Assembly: GCA_002452745.1 (NCBI GenBank)
Contig: DKFC01000057.1
Span: forward strand, 1-64,000
Source: Firmicutes bacterium UBA6806
GTDB lineage: Bacteria > Bacillota > Clostridia > Peptostreptococcales > Acidaminobacteraceae
DNA length: 64,000 bases
Direction of reading: 5' to 3'
Positions 18,062 through 27,005 of this stretch are shown here, one piece after another (positions within the stretch are counted from its first letter, which is position 1; each line of letters starts with the position of its first letter). Both the position numbers and the translations under genes were made by a program. Below the pieces are notes generated by a model. The model made no database searches and was not told where the DNA came from. It saw only the letters and a list, made by a program, of their open reading frames with translations.

Positions 18062-19078
18062 ATGTTCAAGAAGAGATTATTGGTTTTAATGTTATTGGCA
18101 ACATTACTGCTCAGCGCGTGTGGTGCAGAGAAAGCAGCACCAGCTGCTGATGCAGGTTCAGAGAATGGTCAGACAGCAGAGCAGACACTGGATAGAAGCA
18201 AGTATTTTATAACCGTTGCAACTGGCCCGACCAGCGGTTTATACTATCCTATTGGCGGCGCTTTTTCAAGTGTATTTCAAAACAAATTAGGCTATAAGTC
18301 CTCAGCACAGTCAACAGGGGCATCGGTTGAAAATATCAATTTGATTTTGACAGGTGGTGCTGAAATGGCTATCACGATGTCGGATTCAGTGGCACAAGCC
18401 TATGAAGCATTCGGAGCGTTTGAAGGAAAAGAACCTGCAACAGATTTAAGAGCGCTTATGTCACTTTATCCAAACTATGTTCAGTTGATTACAACTGAAA
18501 ACAGCGGCATCAAAAAATTTGAAGATCTCAAAGGCAAGCGAGTAGGTGTAGGGGCACCAAATTCAGGTGTTGAACTGAATGCGAGAATGATGTATGAAGC
18601 GCATGGCATGTCATATGAGGACAGTCAAGTGGATTATTTGAACTATGGTGAAGCCATAGATCAAATGAAAAACAATCAAGTGGATGCGGTCTTCGTAACC
18701 AGCGGCATTCCAAATGCCACTGTTATGGAACTTGGAACTGTGGCCAAAATAGTTGTTGTTCCAATTGAAGGAGACGGATTGAAAACTTTAATGGAAAAAT
18801 ATCCGTTTTTCGTAGAAGCTAAAATACCAGCAGATGTCTATGGAACTGACGCTGATGTTACCACTGCAACGGTTAGAAACATCATGTTGGTCAGTAAAGA
18901 CTTGCCTGATGAAGTGGTTTATGACTTGACAAAGGGCATTTTTGAAAATATAGACGATATCAAAGCCTCACATGCAACTGCGGAGAAGAATATCTCGCTT
19001 GAAAATGCACACTTAGGCGTGGGCATACCATTCCACCCAGGTGCTGTTAAATACTATGAAGAACAGGGAATTAATTAA
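18062..19078 (+). CDS. TRAP-TAXI solute-binding lipoprotein
   Basis: 338 residues. The N-terminus (KKRLLVLMLLATLLLSAC) is a lipoprotein signal peptide with lipobox LSAC, so the protein is tethered to the outer face of the membrane. The mature part starts a TAXI-type fold at FITVATGPTSGLYYPIGGAFS and continues with the family's GA-rich segment and STGASVENINLI. TAXI proteins deliver glutamate, dicarboxylates or related solutes to TRAP permeases. It is first in an operon with DUF1850 and the fused permease. The ATG at 18062 follows GGGGAGG by 6 nt; the upstream in-frame ATG at 18047 overlaps that site. Expression is probably from the sigma-54 promoter at 18007. Confidence 0.93.
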   Translation: MFKKRLLVLMLLATLLLSACGAEKAAPAADAGSENGQTAEQTLDRSKYFITVATGPTSGLYYPIGGAFSSVFQNKLGYKSSAQSTGASVENINLILTGGAEMAITMSDSVAQAYEAFGAFEGKEPATDLRALMSLYPNYVQLITTENSGIKKFEDLKGKRVGVGAPNSGVELNARMMYEAHGMSYEDSQVDYLNYGEAIDQMKNNQVDAVFVTSGIPNATVMELGTVAKIVVVPIEGDGLKTLMEKYPFFVEAKIPADVYGTDADVTTATVRNIMLVSKDLPDEVVYDLTKGIFENIDDIKASHATAEKNISLENAHLGVGIPFHPGAVKYYEEQGIN

Positions 19079-19082
19079 TCAA

Positions 19083-19613
19083 ATGAGAGTTGTTCGTTTG
19101 GAGGGAAGGCGCAAAGGTGCCTCCCTTCCATTTAGATGGGGTGTAGTAATCAGTTTAATAGTGGTTTTGGGAATCTGTCTGTTTATTTGGAGCAGATTGG
19201 GACTGGAAATGGTGATATCAAATCAGAAGACGGGCGAAGTCTATCTCAAGCGTCAAGTGTCGGTAGACGATATGATGACTTATAAGTGGATTCACTCATT
19301 TGAGCATATTCCGTGGTATGAGGACTTTAGGATTAAAGGCGTGGCAAATATGGACCTTGAAGAAACCAGGGTTGCAGGATTTGGCGCTGGAATTCCAGAA
19401 AATCAAGGAGCAGTCACAGTTTCAAATGGAATGGTGGTCAGCACGGACATTCATAAGCGCTTTGACCATATTCAGTGGATTAATTCTCAGACCGCACTTC
19501 AATATATAGCAATTAATGATGAAGTGGTTATTAAGGGAAGTGAGATGCCTCATCATGAGCCTTTACAGCTCAAGATTGAAAGGAGGTTCTATTTATGGCG
19601 AAAGCCTCATTAA
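19083..19613 (+). CDS. DUF1850 family membrane-anchored protein
   Basis: 176 residues. One transmembrane helix near the N-terminus (VVISLIVVLGICLFIW) is followed by an extracytoplasmic domain with the DUF1850 pattern: a beta-start (LEMVISNQKTGEVY), a conserved IHSFEH segment with a downstream WYEDF, and a Gly-rich GFGAGIP. DUF1850 genes are typically found between TAXI receptor and TRAP permease genes, as here; no biochemical role is established. The ribosome-binding site for the ATG at 19083 is poor, so an alternative start (TTG 19098 or GTG 19140) is possible. The end overlaps the permease gene by 19 nt, which suggests translational coupling. Confidence 0.8.
   Translation: MRVVRLEGRRKGASLPFRWGVVISLIVVLGICLFIWSRLGLEMVISNQKTGEVYLKRQVSVDDMMTYKWIHSFEHIPWYEDFRIKGVANMDLEETRVAGFGAGIPENQGAVTVSNGMVVSTDIHKRFDHIQWINSQTALQYIAINDEVVIKGSEMPHHEPLQLKIERRFYLWRKPH
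19099..19130 (+). promoter_or_regulatory. Strong hairpin at the start of the DUF1850 gene
   Basis: TGGAGGGAAGGC (19099-19110) pairs with GCCTCCCTTCCA (19119-19130) with one wobble and one mismatch. No T run follows, so it is not an intrinsic terminator. It could stabilise the TAXI message against 3' exonucleases, giving more receptor than permease, or restrict translation of the DUF1850 gene. Confidence 0.5.
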
Positions 19614-21580
19614 ATAAAGTTGAGACAGTGGATGAAACCTTACTGGATGGGATGATGGATGCTCATCAACAAGAGATACTGGAAAAGTACGACAAAGAAT
19701 CGAAGACAAGGAAACTTGACAATAAATTTTTATCAAAAGCACTTTATTGGCTGGCAGTTGGAATTGCACTCTATCATTTTATTACGTCTTTTATCGGATA
19801 TCCAGCCACACATTTACACAGATCATTGCACGTTGCGATGATGCTGGTAATGGCTTTTTTTCTGTATCCTGCAACTGGAAAGTCAAGCAGAAGAACCATT
19901 GCTTGGTATGATTATATTTTAGCTATTATGGCCGCATCTGTTGCGGTGTACGTTTGGACTGATTATGTGAACTTCATCAATCGGATGGGGATGCCTAATA
20001 CAATGGACATCATCATGGGAACTATGTTGATTGTACTGGTTATGGAGGCGTCGAGACGTATTTCGGGATGGCCACTTGTTATTTTAAGTGGTTTGTTTTT
20101 AGCCTATGGCCTATTTGGTCAGCATATGCCGAGTATTTTCATGCATCGTGGCTATACGTGGGCAAAACTGGTGAACCATGCGTTTATCAATACTGAGGGT
20201 ATTTATGGAACATCTGTCAATGTTGCGGCAAGTTATATTTTCCTCTTTATCCTATTTGGAGCGGTTATGAACAAATCGGGCATGGGGCAGTTTTTCAATG
20301 ACATTGCCCTTGCTCTTGCAGGACATACAAAAGGAGGGCCAGCAAAAGTAGCTGTCATAGCCAGTGGATTTTTAGGTAGTATCAATGGGTCGGCAGTTGC
20401 GAACGTCGTCACTACAGGTGCATTTACCATTCCGCTTATGAAGAAAACGGGCTACAGCAGCGAATTTTCAGGCTCAGTTGAGGCTTCTGCCTCTGTGGGA
20501 GGGCAGTTGTTGCCACCAGTCATGGGGGCAGCTGCGTTTATCATGGCAGAAATGCTGGGAATTAAATATGGTATCATCGTTGTCAGTGCGGCAATTCCAG
20601 CACTTCTTTACTATTTGGGGATCATTACTCAAGTTCAGTTGAGAGCGGCCAAAAACAATTTAACTGGCGTTCCCAAAGAGGAACTTCCAAAAGTAAAAGA
20701 CGTCATGAAGGCGAGAGGTCACTTGTTGCTGCCCATTATCTTCTTGCTCTATATGCTGTTGTTCAGTGGGAAAACGGTTATTTTCTCAGCGTTTTGCACT
20801 ATTATAGCAACTGTGTTGGTGAGTATGCTTCGAAAAGAAACTAGAATGAGCTTCAAGGACATTTTAGATGCCCTTGAAGAAGGGACACGATCTGTGGTTT
20901 CAGTGGCAGTTGCCTGTGCAGTGGTGGGGATTATAATCGGTGTGGTGAGTTTAACTGGATTTGGACTCAACATGGCCAATGCAATTATACAGCTTGGGAA
21001 CACTAGCCTACTTGCAACACTTGTCTTGACCATGATTACCTGCATGATATTGGGCATGGGACTTCCCTCTATTCCTGCTTATTTGATAACGGCAACCATG
21101 GCGGCGCCTGCCCTGATCCAACTTGGCGTACCAGCCATTGCGGCTCATATGTTTGTGTTCTACTTCGCGATGTTTGCCAACATTACGCCACCAGTGGCAC
21201 TGGCTTCTTTTGCAGCTGCGGGCATCTCTGGCGGCGACCCTATGAAGACGGGCATCCAGTCAGTGAAGTTGGCACTGGCAGGATTTATCGTGCCTTATAT
21301 GTTTGTGTATAATAACGCACTGCTCCTAATTGACACCACACCACTGGTTGCGATTAGGGTTGTGATAACGGCCATTATTGGCGTCATGATGATTGGAATG
21401 GCAACAGAGGGGTACATGATGGGAAAACTCAATCCCGCTATAAGAGTTGTTGTATTTGCCGGCTCATTATTGCTCATTACAGAGAGCGTGACACAGGATG
21501 TTATGGGACTTGTGGTGTTCGCCCTTTTAATTGTCTTCCAGAAAATGAAATCAAAGAAAGCCGAAACTGCTTTTCAATAA
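19595..21580 (+). CDS. TRAP transporter fused permease (DctQM-like, TAXI type)
   Basis: 661 residues with about 16-18 predicted hydrophobic segments. The N-terminal 60 residues are cytosolic and charged, the next part corresponds to the small DctQ-like subunit, and the rest to the large DctM-like subunit (GSINGSAVANVVTTGAFTIPLM, QLLPPVMGAAAFIMAE, and the late NITPPVALASFAAAGISGGDP). Such fused permeases pair with TAXI receptors and use a sodium gradient. GGAGG lies 8 nt before the ATG. A terminator follows. Confidence 0.93.
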   Translation: MAKASLNKVETVDETLLDGMMDAHQQEILEKYDKESKTRKLDNKFLSKALYWLAVGIALYHFITSFIGYPATHLHRSLHVAMMLVMAFFLYPATGKSSRRTIAWYDYILAIMAASVAVYVWTDYVNFINRMGMPNTMDIIMGTMLIVLVMEASRRISGWPLVILSGLFLAYGLFGQHMPSIFMHRGYTWAKLVNHAFINTEGIYGTSVNVAASYIFLFILFGAVMNKSGMGQFFNDIALALAGHTKGGPAKVAVIASGFLGSINGSAVANVVTTGAFTIPLMKKTGYSSEFSGSVEASASVGGQLLPPVMGAAAFIMAEMLGIKYGIIVVSAAIPALLYYLGIITQVQLRAAKNNLTGVPKEELPKVKDVMKARGHLLLPIIFLLYMLLFSGKTVIFSAFCTIIATVLVSMLRKETRMSFKDILDALEEGTRSVVSVAVACAVVGIIIGVVSLTGFGLNMANAIIQLGNTSLLATLVLTMITCMILGMGLPSIPAYLITATMAAPALIQLGVPAIAAHMFVFYFAMFANITPPVALASFAAAGISGGDPMKTGIQSVKLALAGFIVPYMFVYNNALLLIDTTPLVAIRVVITAIIGVMMIGMATEGYMMGKLNPAIRVVVFAGSLLLITESVTQDVMGLVVFALLIVFQKMKSKKAETAFQ

Positions 21581-21599
21581 AGAGAGATGATTACGTTAA

Positions 21600-21645
21600 A
21601 ACCCCCTTGTCACATGGCATGATGCTTGTTGACAAGGGGGTTCTT
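21600..21645. terminator. Bidirectional terminator between converging genes
   Basis: AACCCCCTTGTCA (about 21600-21612) pairs with TGACAAGGGGGTT (21630-21642). It is followed by T-rich sequence on the plus strand and by TTTT on the minus strand, so it can end both the TRAP operon and the acetyltransferase gene. Confidence 0.8.
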
Positions 21646-21651
21646 CATAGT

Positions 21652-22251
21652 TCAGTCTTTTTTTAGCCGATGGGCGAGTTTTTCTCTATCGGCATCTCCG
21701 ATTTGGCGCAGAACTTTACAGGGATTGCCCACCGCCACAACATTTGGCGGAATATCAGAGGTGACCACACTTCCTGCACCGATAACGCTGTTAGAACCAA
21801 TGGTTACACCTGGTAGAATAATTGCACCAGCTCCGATCCAGCAGTTTCTTCCGATGTGAACTGGCATATTGTACTGGAGAGCTGGGGAACGCAGTTCAGG
21901 CGGCAGAGGATGCGACGCCGTTGCAATTATAACATTCGGACCAAACAACGTGTAATCGCCAACAAAGATGTGGGTATCGTCCACCAGTGTCAAATTGAAA
22001 TTTGCGTATACATGATTTCCAAAATGGACGTGTCGCCCGCCCCAATTGCTTCTTAAGGGAGGTTCTATATAGCAATCCTCTCCTATTTCAGCGAACATCT
22101 CTCTTAGCATTTTTGCACGTAAATCCCCCTCAGATGGTCGGGTCATATTAAAATCATAGAGGCGCTCTAGACAGTTCGTCTGTTCTGAAATGAGTGATTC
22201 ATTGTCAGCATCGTAGAGCTTGCCAGTGTGTAATTGGTCATGTGATTTCAT
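21652..22251 (-). CDS. Sugar O-acetyltransferase (maltose/galactoside acetyltransferase family)
   Basis: 199 residues. The N-terminal Mac domain (MKSHDQLHTGKLYDADNESL) is followed by left-handed beta-helix hexapeptide repeats (HVHFGNHVYANFN, IGRNCWIGAGAIILPGVTIG, NSVIGAGSVVTSDIP). The catalytic His lies in ATASHPLPPE. The family transfers acetyl from acetyl-CoA to mono- or disaccharides, usually as detoxification; the physiological substrate is not clear. It stands alone between the TRAP operon and the SPFH gene. Confidence 0.9.
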   Translation of the reverse strand: MKSHDQLHTGKLYDADNESLISEQTNCLERLYDFNMTRPSEGDLRAKMLREMFAEIGEDCYIEPPLRSNWGGRHVHFGNHVYANFNLTLVDDTHIFVGDYTLFGPNVIIATASHPLPPELRSPALQYNMPVHIGRNCWIGAGAIILPGVTIGSNSVIGAGSVVTSDIPPNVVAVGNPCKVLRQIGDADREKLAHRLKKD

Positions 22252-22527
22252 TGAAAACTCCTTTAAATCAATTGTCGAATAAATCAGCCGCCGAGATGAG
22301 GTTTAAATTTATTGTATCTTATGCAAAATACAAGGTCAATGAGTGGATAATACAAATTTTTACAGATAAGGTCATATAAACAAAAATAATGTAAGTTTTA
22401 ATGCTCTGTTTATAGAAATATAATGATATGATATGTTAAAATAAAAGTGGTAAATATGATGAGTGGTGAGACGGCAAGCAGTCAGTCATCCATTTTAATA
22501 GAGAGTATAAATAAAGGAGAAATGTAA

Positions 22528-23661
22528 ATGGGACTTTTTAATTTTATCAAAGGTGAATTTCTCGAAGTCGTACATTGGGAAGACAATTCTCAAGATACGA
22601 TGGTGTATAAATTTCCCCTGCTGGACAAACAACAGATTAAAGAAGGCGCACAGCTGATAGTAAGACCTTCTCAAGTGGCTATTTTCGTCTATGAAGGACA
22701 AATTGCAGATGTTTATGAACCCGGCAAGTATGAATTACATACAGACACAATGCCGATATTTACAAGTCTTTCAAATTGGAAATTTAGATTTGAAAACCAC
22801 TTTAAAACAGATATATACTTTGTCAACACGAAACTCTTTAGCAATCAAAAATGGGGAACAACCAATCCGATTATGATGAGAGATGCAGACTTTGGCATGC
22901 TTAGACTTAGAGGATTCGGGGTCTATGCATTTAAAGTTCAAGATCCTGTTGTGTTCCTAAAAGAGGTCTTTGGTTCTAACAAGTTCTTTACAGTGGATCA
23001 GATTACAGATCAATTGAAGAGCCTAATCGTATCCACCGTTTCAGATGTCATTGCAGAAGCTAAGATTCCCGCCATGGACTTGGCAACTCAATATGATGAA
23101 ATTGGCCAATTGGCAATGGCCAGAATAAACGATAGATTTTCAGTTTATGGACTGACGATTTCCGATTTTACGGTTGAGAACTTGTCTCTTCCTGAATCCG
23201 TTGAAAAGGCCATTGATAAGCGTTCTGAAATGGGGGCTCTGGGAGATTTAAATCACTATATGAAATATCAAACGGCAGAGGCGATTCGAGATGCGGCACA
23301 AAATGAAAGCGGCGGCATGGTAGGCATGGGTGCAGGCATGGGTGCAGGTATGGGGATTGGCAGGATGATGGGCGATATGATGTCAGGCGGTTCATCACAA
23401 GGTGGCAGTCCACAACCAACACAGCCTCAAACTCAGTGCCCAAGCTGTCATGCACAAAACCCACAAGGAGCTAAATTCTGTTCAGAATGCGGTTACAGCT
23501 TTGTGAAAAAGTGTATCAATTGCGGTCATGAGATTGCACCAAATGCAAAGTTCTGTATGGATTGTGGTGCAAGTCAAAGCAATGAAATAGACTGCCCAAA
23601 ATGCGGTGAAAAAATTGAAGGAAATTCTAAGTTCTGTCCAAGTTGCGGCGAAAAAATGTAA
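22528..23661 (+). CDS. SPFH-domain protein with C-terminal zinc ribbons (YdjI-like)
   Basis: 377 residues. Residues about 1-255 form the SPFH (prohibitin-like) domain of the so-called virion core protein family, starting MGLFNFIKGEF. A Gly/Met-rich linker (about 260-295) leads to double zinc-ribbon modules with CPSC..CSEC, CINC..CMDC and CPKC..CPSC pairs, six CxxC motifs in all. B. subtilis YdjI, from the ydjFGHI membrane-stress operon, has this architecture. AAAGGAG precedes the ATG. It sits 31 bp before a YdjG-like gene; the PspA homologue (YdjF) of the Bacillus operon is missing. A TATAAT at 22419-22424 may be its -10. Confidence 0.85.
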   Translation: MGLFNFIKGEFLEVVHWEDNSQDTMVYKFPLLDKQQIKEGAQLIVRPSQVAIFVYEGQIADVYEPGKYELHTDTMPIFTSLSNWKFRFENHFKTDIYFVNTKLFSNQKWGTTNPIMMRDADFGMLRLRGFGVYAFKVQDPVVFLKEVFGSNKFFTVDQITDQLKSLIVSTVSDVIAEAKIPAMDLATQYDEIGQLAMARINDRFSVYGLTISDFTVENLSLPESVEKAIDKRSEMGALGDLNHYMKYQTAEAIRDAAQNESGGMVGMGAGMGAGMGIGRMMGDMMSGGSSQGGSPQPTQPQTQCPSCHAQNPQGAKFCSECGYSFVKKCINCGHEIAPNAKFCMDCGASQSNEIDCPKCGEKIEGNSKFCPSCGEKM

Positions 23662-23692
23662 CTGAAACGGTGAGATAAATTAGGAGTATAAA

Positions 23693-24823
23693 ATGAGTGA
23701 ATCATATGACAAACAAGAATCAATAGATGATGAAGTGCTAGATGGAATAGAGGATCAGTTAGAAGGTTCCTTCGTCACCACTTGTCCCTCATGTGGTGGC
23801 AACATGGCATTTGATCCGGAATCGGGGAAATTAAAATGCCCTTATTGCCAGACGGAAAAGGAAGTCGATGACGGCAACAATGTCATCGTTGAACAGTGTT
23901 TTAATTCAGCTCTCAAAGAAGGGGTCAGAACCTGGAATGATGATGACATCAAGAGTTTTTCGTGTCAGAATTGCGGCGCACAGCTGATTTTCAACCCCAA
24001 TTCACAAGCTCAGTTTTGCAATTATTGTGGGTCATCGCATATCACTATGCAAGAGGCCGACAAAACGATTCCACCTCATTACCTCGTGCCATTTGGCATT
24101 GGTGAAAAGGATGCTGGAAAAGCGTTTAAAGAATGGATTTCCAAGAGATGGCTTGCACCAAATGACCTGAAGAATTCATATAAGAAAGATAAGCTCCTCG
24201 GAACTTATGTTCCACACTGGACTTATGACTCACATACGCATTCGTTTTATACAGCGCAGAGAGGTGACTACTACTACGTCACCAAAACCAGAGTCGTTGA
24301 CGGAAAAACTGAGACGTACCAAGAGCGACAAACCCGATGGCATTTTGTGCGAGGGGATTATAACAGATTTTTCGACGATGTTCTGGTCAAGGGCTCCAAT
24401 AAAGTCGATCAGAAATTGATTGAAAAAATACAGCCCTTTAGTCTTGGTAAGTTAAAGACCTATAAGCCTGAATATCTGTCGGGCTTCTTTGCAGAGCGCT
24501 ACAGCATCTCACTTGAAGATGGCTGGGAAGAGGGAAAAAGAGAAATCAACGACGCCATCAGAAGTGGTGTTACGAACAAAATCGGCGGCGATACCATCAG
24601 GTTTCTCAAAATCAAGACGGCTCACTATAATGTGACCTTTAAGCACATCTTATTACCAGTTTGGATTACGAGTTTTTATTATAAAAATAAGTTATATCAA
24701 GTTATGATAAATGGCGAAAATGGAAAGATTGTAGGCAGTTATCCTAAGAGCTTTGTTAAAATTGGTCTGATTGTTTTGCTGATTGTGGCAATTGCGGCGA
24801 TTGGGTATTATTTCAATAGTTAA
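23693..24823 (+). CDS. Zinc-ribbon membrane protein (YdjG-like)
   Basis: 376 residues. Two zinc ribbons lie near the N-terminus: CPSC with CPYC (about residues 31-55) and CQNC with CNYC (about 89-112). A large central domain follows (FGIGEKDAGKAFKEWISKRWLAP onward) and the C-terminus is a single transmembrane helix (KIGLIVLLIVAIAAIGYYF), so it is a tail-anchored protein facing the cytosol. B. subtilis YdjG/YdjH are comparable and act with YdjI at the membrane. Placement 31 bp after the SPFH gene supports a shared complex, perhaps a stress-responsive membrane scaffold; that is inference. Confidence 0.78.
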   Translation: MSESYDKQESIDDEVLDGIEDQLEGSFVTTCPSCGGNMAFDPESGKLKCPYCQTEKEVDDGNNVIVEQCFNSALKEGVRTWNDDDIKSFSCQNCGAQLIFNPNSQAQFCNYCGSSHITMQEADKTIPPHYLVPFGIGEKDAGKAFKEWISKRWLAPNDLKNSYKKDKLLGTYVPHWTYDSHTHSFYTAQRGDYYYVTKTRVVDGKTETYQERQTRWHFVRGDYNRFFDDVLVKGSNKVDQKLIEKIQPFSLGKLKTYKPEYLSGFFAERYSISLEDGWEEGKREINDAIRSGVTNKIGGDTIRFLKIKTAHYNVTFKHILLPVWITSFYYKNKLYQVMINGENGKIVGSYPKSFVKIGLIVLLIVAIAAIGYYFNS

Positions 24824-24892
24824 ATAAAATAAACCTCAAATTCAAAGGCAAATAGTAAAATATGGCCTATTGAAAAAGGGTAGGAGGCGTAG

Positions 24893-26083
24893 ATGGGGAC
24901 GAGGATTTTGGCAGTGCGTATACTCATAGGGGTTGCACTGTCAGCAGTGGCATTTCATTTTGAGAGGGCTGTGGGCCAGAGGATGAACTTGCTGCTGTTG
25001 CTGATGTGCCTTTACAGTCTTTTGCCAGTTCTGAGAGTGAAGACGGCGAAACCAAGTGTTTATTATGTGGAGTTCGCCGTTATCTTTGGGCTAAACTATT
25101 TATCAAGGTTTAACGTCAGTATTATTTTCATGAGTTTTTATTTTATAAGTGTCATGGCGTATTTGCAGAAATATCGAAAGAAGGCCATCGCCATTTTGGG
25201 GATGGGGCTTATGACGGTCAATTTTTATCTGGTGGCTCCATATGGCCTTAATTATGAGTTGTTCACCGAGATGATTTTTTTGGAAATCATCATGGCATTG
25301 ATGATTTTGACATTTCACTATCTAAGTTCTTATCGAGATGAAAAGATAAAAGTTGAACGACTACTGGATGACAATGAGGAGAAACGGCGTTCACTTGAGG
25401 TTGCTTTGGAGAGACTTTCGAATCAAAATGAGTCACTTGAAATGGCTCAAGTGGAAGTTATCAGACTCACAAGGATTGCAGAACGGGCGGAGATGGCCAG
25501 TGCTTTACATGACACAGTAGGGCATGAGATGGCAGGGTTGATTATGCAGATTGAAATGCTGAATTTAAAATATCAAGATGAATTGGCTAAAGAATCTGCA
25601 GAGCATGCACGGGAGATACTCAGAACCATAAGAAAAACAGTGGAAGTATTACAGGAAACAGAGCATTTTCAACTGACGATGTCGATTTTAGAGGAAAAGG
25701 TGAACGCCTTTGCAAGGAACAGCGGTCTAAAAATTCACCTCAGGTTTGAAGTCGATATTGAACAGTTTGAGAGTGAAATCACCCAGATGATATACCGAAC
25801 AGTCCTTGAAGGACTGACGAATGTCTGGAAACATTCAAGTGCAAGTGATGTTTGGATTTTATTAAGTGAAATTCAACCATCAAATTATATTCTAAAGATA
25901 ATCGACAACGGGAAATCCTCTGAGACCTCGAATCCAGAAGGAGAGGGAAATGGACTCAGGTTCATCCGAAAAAGAGTTCTGGAACTGGGTGGACAAGTTG
26001 AAATCTTACAAAGTCCATCAGGTGGTTTTCAAATTCTAATTCGATTTATAGGAGAGCTCAATGATAAAGATAGCGGTTGTTGA
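24893..26083 (+). CDS. Sensor histidine kinase, HisKA_3 (NarL/LiaS type)
   Basis: 396 residues. The N-terminal 150 residues contain about five or six hydrophobic segments and no extracytoplasmic domain, which suggests sensing within the membrane. A coiled coil (about 155-195) leads to the HisKA_3 dimerisation domain with the phospho-acceptor His in SALHDTVGHEMAGL (about 205), and a HATPase domain with DNGKS and GNGLRFIRKR. An AGGAGG box precedes the ATG. It overlaps the response regulator gene by 23 nt. With the SPFH/zinc-ribbon pair directly upstream it may form an envelope-stress system like LiaRS; the input signal is unknown. Confidence 0.9.
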   Translation: MGTRILAVRILIGVALSAVAFHFERAVGQRMNLLLLLMCLYSLLPVLRVKTAKPSVYYVEFAVIFGLNYLSRFNVSIIFMSFYFISVMAYLQKYRKKAIAILGMGLMTVNFYLVAPYGLNYELFTEMIFLEIIMALMILTFHYLSSYRDEKIKVERLLDDNEEKRRSLEVALERLSNQNESLEMAQVEVIRLTRIAERAEMASALHDTVGHEMAGLIMQIEMLNLKYQDELAKESAEHAREILRTIRKTVEVLQETEHFQLTMSILEEKVNAFARNSGLKIHLRFEVDIEQFESEITQMIYRTVLEGLTNVWKHSSASDVWILLSEIQPSNYILKIIDNGKSSETSNPEGEGNGLRFIRKRVLELGGQVEILQSPSGGFQILIRFIGELNDKDSGC

Positions 26084-26699
26084 TGATCAAAATCTAATTG
26101 TCAATGGACTGAGGATGATGATAGAGGCGCAAGAAGATATGGAAGTGGTTTGGACTGCGGGAAATGGATTAGAGGCGCAGACAAAAGTCGGTGTCTGCCA
26201 ACCAGATATCATCTTGATGGACATTAGAATGCCGGAAGCGAACGGTGTTGAGGCAACTAAACATATTCTCGAGAGTCATCCAGAAGTAAAAATTCTCGTT
26301 CTAACCACCTTTAATGAAGATGCTTACATATTTGATACACTAAAGGCTGGAGCCAGTGGCTACCTTCTCAAAGATTCGCCACCGTCAGAACTCATGGACA
26401 GCATTCGCAAGGTGATTAAGGGTGGCATTGTCATTGAACCAGTGGTGGCAACCAAGGTGGTTCATCAAATCAATGCCGCTGATATAGGGCAAGGAAGAGA
26501 AATCATAGAGAAGCTAACAGCAAGAGAACTTGAAATTGCAAAAATGATATCACAGGGAATGAGCAATCGAGAGATTAGCGATGCGATTTTTTTATCAGAG
26601 GGGACTGTAAAAAATCACTTGACCAGTATTTTAGAAAAACTAAATTTAAGGGATAGAACACAGTTGGCAATTATAATGCTTAAAAGCCATTTGAACTAA
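26061..26699 (+). CDS. LuxR/NarL-family response regulator
   Basis: 212 residues. The receiver has the acidic pair in AVVDDQN, phospho-acceptor Asp in ILMDIRMPEANG and the Lys in LLKDSPPSE. A C-terminal LuxR-type helix-turn-helix follows (LTAREIEIA-like start, NREISDAIFLSEGTVKNHLTSI). AGGAG lies 8 nt before the ATG, inside the kinase gene; the overlap indicates translational coupling with its partner kinase. Targets are unknown; the ydj-like genes upstream are candidates. Confidence 0.93.
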   Translation: MIKIAVVDDQNLIVNGLRMMIEAQEDMEVVWTAGNGLEAQTKVGVCQPDIILMDIRMPEANGVEATKHILESHPEVKILVLTTFNEDAYIFDTLKAGASGYLLKDSPPSELMDSIRKVIKGGIVIEPVVATKVVHQINAADIGQGREIIEKLTARELEIAKMISQGMSNREISDAIFLSEGTVKNHLTSILEKLNLRDRTQLAIIMLKSHLN

Positions 26700-26700
26700 G

Positions 26701-26724
26701 GAGCGATTCGGTCGCTCTTTTTTT
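26701..26724 (+). terminator. Terminator after the response regulator gene
   Basis: GAGCGA (26701-26706), loop TTCGG, TCGCTC (26712-26717), then seven Ts. Confidence 0.85.
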
Positions 26725-26803
26725 ACGCTCTTTTTAGGGGATATTAATAAACATGGATATATTTCAAAAAAACACGCAAATTGGAAAAAATTATATCGTG
26801 ATA

Positions 26804-26827
26804 AACATTCAGAAAATTTAGAATGTT
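26804..26827. repeat. Inverted repeat upstream of the cysteine desulfidase gene
   Basis: AACATTC (26804-26810) and GAATGTT (26821-26827) form a 7-bp inverted repeat with 10 bp between arms. It is one of three dyads in the 306-bp gap 26700-27005 and may be a regulator site. AT-rich surroundings make chance occurrence possible. Confidence 0.3.
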
Positions 26828-26889
26828 CAATCGCCGAATCCGTTATGAATCAATGATTTCAGCTAAAATGAGACAGTTCAACGCCTTAA

Positions 26890-26908
26890 GAGTATCAAAA
26901 TGATACTC
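26890..26908. promoter_or_regulatory. Operator-like palindrome 1 before the cysteine desulfidase gene
   Basis: GAGTATCA-AAA-TGATACTC is a perfect 8-bp inverted repeat. Its core, GTATCAAAATGATAC, is repeated exactly at 26980-26994, 88 bp downstream, with a TATAAT (26951-26956) between the two. Paired sites around a promoter suggest a repressor that may loop the DNA. The regulator is not identified. Confidence 0.6.
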
Positions 26909-26979
26909 AGTATTCGTTTACACTAGATATTCTAAATGCTAGTATCTAAATATAATCCAGCTGGAAAAACAGAATGTTA

Positions 26980-26994
26980 GTATCAAAATGATAC
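26980..26994. promoter_or_regulatory. Operator-like palindrome 2 at the ribosome-binding site
   Basis: GTATCA-AAA-TGATAC, identical to the core of the site at 26892-26906. It directly abuts the GAGGTG ribosome-binding site (26995-27000) of the next gene, so a bound repressor here would block transcription, and the hairpin in RNA could mask translation start. Confidence 0.6.
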
Positions 26995-27005
26995 GAGGTG
27001 AATGG

